IMG/VR virus record: IMGVR_UViG_3300044911_001153
Span: 1 to 22,114 of that record
Length of the DNA stretch: 22,114 nucleotides
Source: a virus
Strand: one strand, 5' to 3'
In this document: piece by piece, positions 20,178-22,114 of the stretch
How the letters are laid out: every line of letters begins with the position of its first letter
Position numbering within the stretch: the first letter of the stretch is position 1
The notes under the pieces: generated by a model
Seen by the model: the letters and a program-made list of their open reading frames with translations, nothing else
What the model was told of the DNA's origin: nothing
The model's database searches: none
Translations under genes and position numbers: made by a program

Positions 20178-20549
20178 TCAATGAGTATTAGTGCTTAAAT
20201 ACTCAATCATTGCTTGGAGAGTGCTTACATTATCTCCAACAAGACCAAGAGCAGTGTTGCAATTATTACAAAGAACACCACGAACCTTATTTGTAGAGTG
20301 GCAGTGGTCTATACATTTCTTTGTTAGTTCTACATTACATATCTGACAGTTCTCATTCTTCATCAAGTCATTATATTGGTCCTCCGTGAGTTTAAACTTG
20401 CGTCTGGCATATTCGTGAGTTTTATAATACTGTCTGCGAACTTCTCTTTCGCAGTCCTTACATTTTGATTGAACACCAGAAGGTCTACTGCTTCTTTTAG
20501 AGAACCCATCAAGTTCTTTTATTTGTCCACATCTGCTACAAGTTTTCAT
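20178..20549 (-). CDS. Free-standing endonuclease VII-like homing endonuclease, 123 aa
   Basis: Seen: an N-terminal zinc-finger-like part (MKTCSRCGQIKELDGFSKRS and SKCKDCERE), then the nuclease core ENCQICNVELTKKCIDHCHS and TNKVRGVLCNNCNTALGLVG. The pattern CxxC - DHCH - x - T - x - x - VRG - x - LC - x - x - CN - x - x - LG is that of recombination endonuclease VII (His-Me finger; T4 gp49 nuclease domain). It lies between psbA and psbD. From memory, S-PM2 encodes a free-standing homing endonuclease, F-CphI, at this place, which cuts intronless psbA near the intron site; I infer the same role here. The leader holds an ATAAATA motif and a TATAAT-like box but no Shine-Dalgarno. Confidence 0.87.
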   Translation of the reverse strand: MKTCSRCGQIKELDGFSKRSSRPSGVQSKCKDCEREVRRQYYKTHEYARRKFKLTEDQYNDLMKNENCQICNVELTKKCIDHCHSTNKVRGVLCNNCNTALGLVGDNVSTLQAMIEYLSTNTH

Positions 20550-20575
20550 TATGGTATGGAAGTTTGGTATGGAAA

Positions 20576-20582
20576 TATTTAT
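20576..20582 (-). promoter_or_regulatory. Late-type motif ATAAATA before the homing endonuclease
   Basis: Minus-strand ATAAATA, 26 nt before the ATG at 20549, just downstream of the psbA terminator; a TATAAT box (20586-20591 region) overlaps this same short interval, so either type of polymerase could start here. Confidence 0.45.
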
Positions 20583-20593
20583 ACATTATAGCA

Positions 20594-20620
20594 TAAAAAA
20601 AGAGACCCGTGAGGGTCTCT
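20594..20620 (-). terminator. Rho-independent terminator of psbA
   Basis: Perfect 8-bp stem AGAGACCC/GGGTCTCT with a 4-nt loop (20601-20620) followed on the minus strand by a T run (20594-20600). It lies eight bases after the psbA stop codon. Confidence 0.92.
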
Positions 20621-20627
20621 AATTTTA

Positions 20628-20699
20628 TTAACCGATTGCGGGAGCAGTAAGAGCAACTGGGGTTGCTTCTGCTGCTGCAAGGTCAAGTGGGAAGTTGTG
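20628..20699 (-). CDS. psbA: psbA exon 2
   Basis: On its own this 24-codon stretch has no start codon. It encodes the conserved D1 C-terminus from His-337 (canonical numbering), including the carboxy-terminal extension after LDLA that is removed during D1 maturation, and ends with TAA at 20628-20630. Easily missed because it is out of frame with exon 1 in the genomic sequence. Confidence 0.95.
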   Translation of the reverse strand, partial: HNFPLDLAAAEATPVALTAPAIG

Positions 20700-21919
20700 C
20701 TTCCAGTTTGGACTATATCTTCACCATACTCTTTATGAGGTTAGGTGTCGGACGCTATTGGTGTATTACATCCCACGCTTGGGAAACCACCTAGTCTCTG
20801 AACCTTCCCTAGAAGCGTCTAGGGCTTGGCTGCTGATTGCCCGTTAGGGTTTCCAGCAATTCATCCGAAGTTTACCTTGTCTTTTCAGGCAAGGGCGCCC
20901 ACAAATCGAGCGTTGCGTTCGTGCATCACCTCTAATCCGAGTCCAGCACGGTTGAGAACATCAGCCCAAGTGTTGATTACCTTGCCCTGACTATCAACGA
21001 TAGACTGGTTGAAATTAAAGCCATTTAAGTTAAAGGCCATCGTAGAAACACCAAGAGCGGTGAACCAGATACCTACAACAGGCCAGGCAGCAAGGAAGAA
21101 GTGCAGCGAACGGGAGTTATTGAACGAAGCATATTGGAAAATAAGGCGTCCGAAATAACCGTGAGCAGCAACGATGTTATAAGTCTCTTCTTCTTGACCA
21201 AACTTGTAACCATAGTTCTGCGACTCAGACTCAGTGGTTTCACGAACCAGTGAGGAAGTCACAAGAGAACCGTGCATTGCACTAAACAGAGAACCACCGA
21301 AGACACCAGCAACTCCAAGCATATGGAATGGGTGCATCAGGATGTTGTGCTCTGCCTGGAACACAAGCATGTAGTTGAACGTACCAGAGATACCCAAAGG
21401 CATCGCATCAGAGAAAGAACCTTGACCGAAAGGATAGACCAGGAACACTGCGCTAGCAGCAGCAACAGGTGCGCTGTAAGCAACACAGATCCAAGGACGC
21501 ATACCCAGGCGGTAGGAAAGTTCCCACTCACGACCCATGTAGGCGTAGATACCGATCAGGAAGTGGAAGACTACCAGTTGGAAAGGTCCACCGTTGTAAA
21601 GCCACTCATCTAGGGAAGCAGCTTCCCAGATGGGGTAAAAGTGTAGTCCAATAGCGTTGGACGAAGGAATCACAGCACCAGAGATGATGTTGTTTCCGTA
21701 CATGAGTGAACCAGCGACAGGTTCACGGATACCATCGATATCCACAGGAGGCGCGGCAATGAAGGCGACAATGAAGCAGATAGTAGCAGCAAGCAGGCAA
21801 GGAATCATCAGGACTCCGAACCAACCGACATAAAGACGATTATCGGTTGAAGTAACCCAGTTGCAGAACTGTTCCCAAGTATTCGATTGTGATTTTTGAC
21901 GTGAAAGAGTAGCAGTCAT
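20628..21919 (-). CDS. psbA: Photosystem II D1 protein, split by an intron (exon 1 20909-21919, exon 2 20628-20699), 360 aa when spliced
   Basis: Exon 1 encodes 337 residues and exon 2 the last 23 ([23 protein letters not shown]), together the normal D1 length. Seen: the redox-tyrosine and manganese region [32 protein letters not shown] with chlorophyll and manganese ligands, [10 protein letters not shown], the QB pocket [20 protein letters not shown], and the C-terminal [15 protein letters not shown]. Without splicing the frame runs into the intron, adds RFVGALA and stops at 20885 (344 aa). The intron falls after HERNA, so an unspliced product would lack the His-337, Asp-342 and Ala-344 type manganese ligands (canonical numbering). 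D1 turns over fast in light; phage copies replace it during infection. A long 5' leader with a hairpin precedes the ATG, and a terminator follows exon 2. Confidence 0.97.
20700..20908 (-). ncRNA. Group I self-splicing intron in psbA, 209 nt
   Basis: Boundaries follow from D1 homology and from base pairing. Exon 1 ends ...CGCU, which pairs with intron GGCG (20896-20899), giving the standard U-G wobble at the 5' splice site (P1). The adjacent intron UUGUG pairs with CACAA at the start of exon 2 (P10). The last intron base is G. The core is typical: P4-P6 region at 20821-20860 (ATTGCTGGAAACCC and GGGCAATCAGCAGCC), a 7-bp P6 hairpin at 20807-20824, and P7 strands at 20791-20804 (CAGAGACTAG) and 20710-20719 (GATATAGTCC). 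No ORF is inside it. From memory the S-PM2 psbA intron is of similar size (about 212 nt). The nearby endonuclease probably mobilises it. Confidence 0.94.
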
Positions 21920-21970
21920 TTGTTTAAAAAAGTAGTAAGACCATCAGGGAAATGGTGGTGATACTATGCT

Positions 21971-21989
21971 CCCGCCACCCTCAGGCGGG
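21971..21989 (-). promoter_or_regulatory. Hairpin in the psbA leader
   Basis: CCCGCC and GGCGGG can pair as a 6-bp all-GC stem with a 7-nt loop, about 50 nt before the psbA ATG. There is no T run, so it is not a standard terminator in this direction. It could stabilise the mRNA or affect translation; no function is shown. Confidence 0.45.
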
Positions 21990-22081
21990 ATATGAGAGAC
22001 GTAATTTATACACCCATAGGTCTCGGTTAGCGGGTGTGGACAATGTTAAAGAATCTTTACACTCGTTAACATTTGTTTACC

Positions 22082-22088
22082 TATTTAT
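22082..22088 (-). promoter_or_regulatory. ATAAATA motif upstream of psbA
   Basis: Minus-strand ATAAATA about 160 nt before the psbA ATG. It would give a long leader containing the hairpin at 21971-21989. A second AT-rich box (GTATAAATT, near 21998) lies closer; which one is used cannot be told. The interval 21920-22114 otherwise shows no gene I can support. Confidence 0.4.
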
Positions 22089-22114
22089 CATACTACGGTC
22101 TGGTTCTGGTGTCA

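Noticed and set aside
20885-20908. A natural C-terminal variant of D1 ending RFVGALA (344 aa)
   Set aside because: The true D1 C-terminus is encoded 209 nt downstream and the sequence between has a group I intron core with matching P1 and P10 pairings, so this ending is unspliced intron translation.
22089-22114. 3' end of a further gene at the right edge
   Set aside because: Two minus-strand frames meet stops (near 22096 and 22079), but only 7-11 codons are visible and none is recognisable.
1-22114. tRNA or rRNA genes, insertion sequences, integrase or attachment sites
   Set aside because: None could be recognised by eye; the genes and short spacers described account for nearly all of the window. 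A tRNA scan would be needed to exclude a small tRNA fully.

Overview
The window looks like part of the genome of a T4-like cyanomyovirus infecting marine Synechococcus or Prochlorococcus. The evidence is a phage-style, tightly packed, AT-rich layout with every supported gene on the minus strand, photosystem II genes psbA and psbD beside virion genes, a run of long repetitive tail-fibre proteins, 2-oxoglutarate/Fe(II) oxygenase genes, two free-standing endonuclease genes, and many copies of the T4-late-type promoter motif ATAAATA. From memory, the psbA-intron / endonuclease / psbD arrangement matches Synechococcus phage S-PM2 and relatives; no database search was possible.

Layout, reading in the direction of transcription (right to left). 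(1) 22114-18930, photosynthesis block: psbA (D1), split by a 209-nt group I intron that is not annotated by a simple ORF call; its terminator; an endonuclease VII-like free-standing homing endonuclease; psbD (D2); and a 44-aa single-membrane-span protein starting with GTG inside the psbD stop codon, followed by a terminator. (2) 18814-18012: two or three small hypothetical ORFs and an HNH endonuclease. (3) 17953-1859, virion block: a 626-aa beta-helix-type structural protein, a 113-aa small protein, a 1509-aa repeat-built fibre, a collar/tip-domain fibre with its 112-aa companion and a tail assembly chaperone, a second small-protein-plus-fibre module ending in a 768-aa glycine-rich adhesin-like protein, a 421-aa fibre, a 336-aa fibre with a chaperone gene broken by an in-frame amber codon, and a 400-aa glycine-rich protein. 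(4) 1748-1: three consecutive genes that look like 2OG-Fe(II) oxygenases, the last running off the left edge.

How it fits together: D1 and D2 would keep host photosystem II working during infection. The intron plus the neighbouring endonuclease look like a two-part mobile system. The virion block is a set of short late operons, most starting at an ATAAATA motif that overlaps the stop codon of the gene before. The fibre genes show repeated signs of recombination: shared N- and C-terminal cassettes, tandem internal repeats, a duplicated two-gene module, relics of old 3' ends and a disrupted chaperone gene.

The main surprises are the psbA intron with predictable splice sites (P1 and P10 pairings both visible), the amber-interrupted tail chaperone, the gene-end relics downstream of the 400-aa fibre, and the translationally coupled 44-aa gene after psbD.
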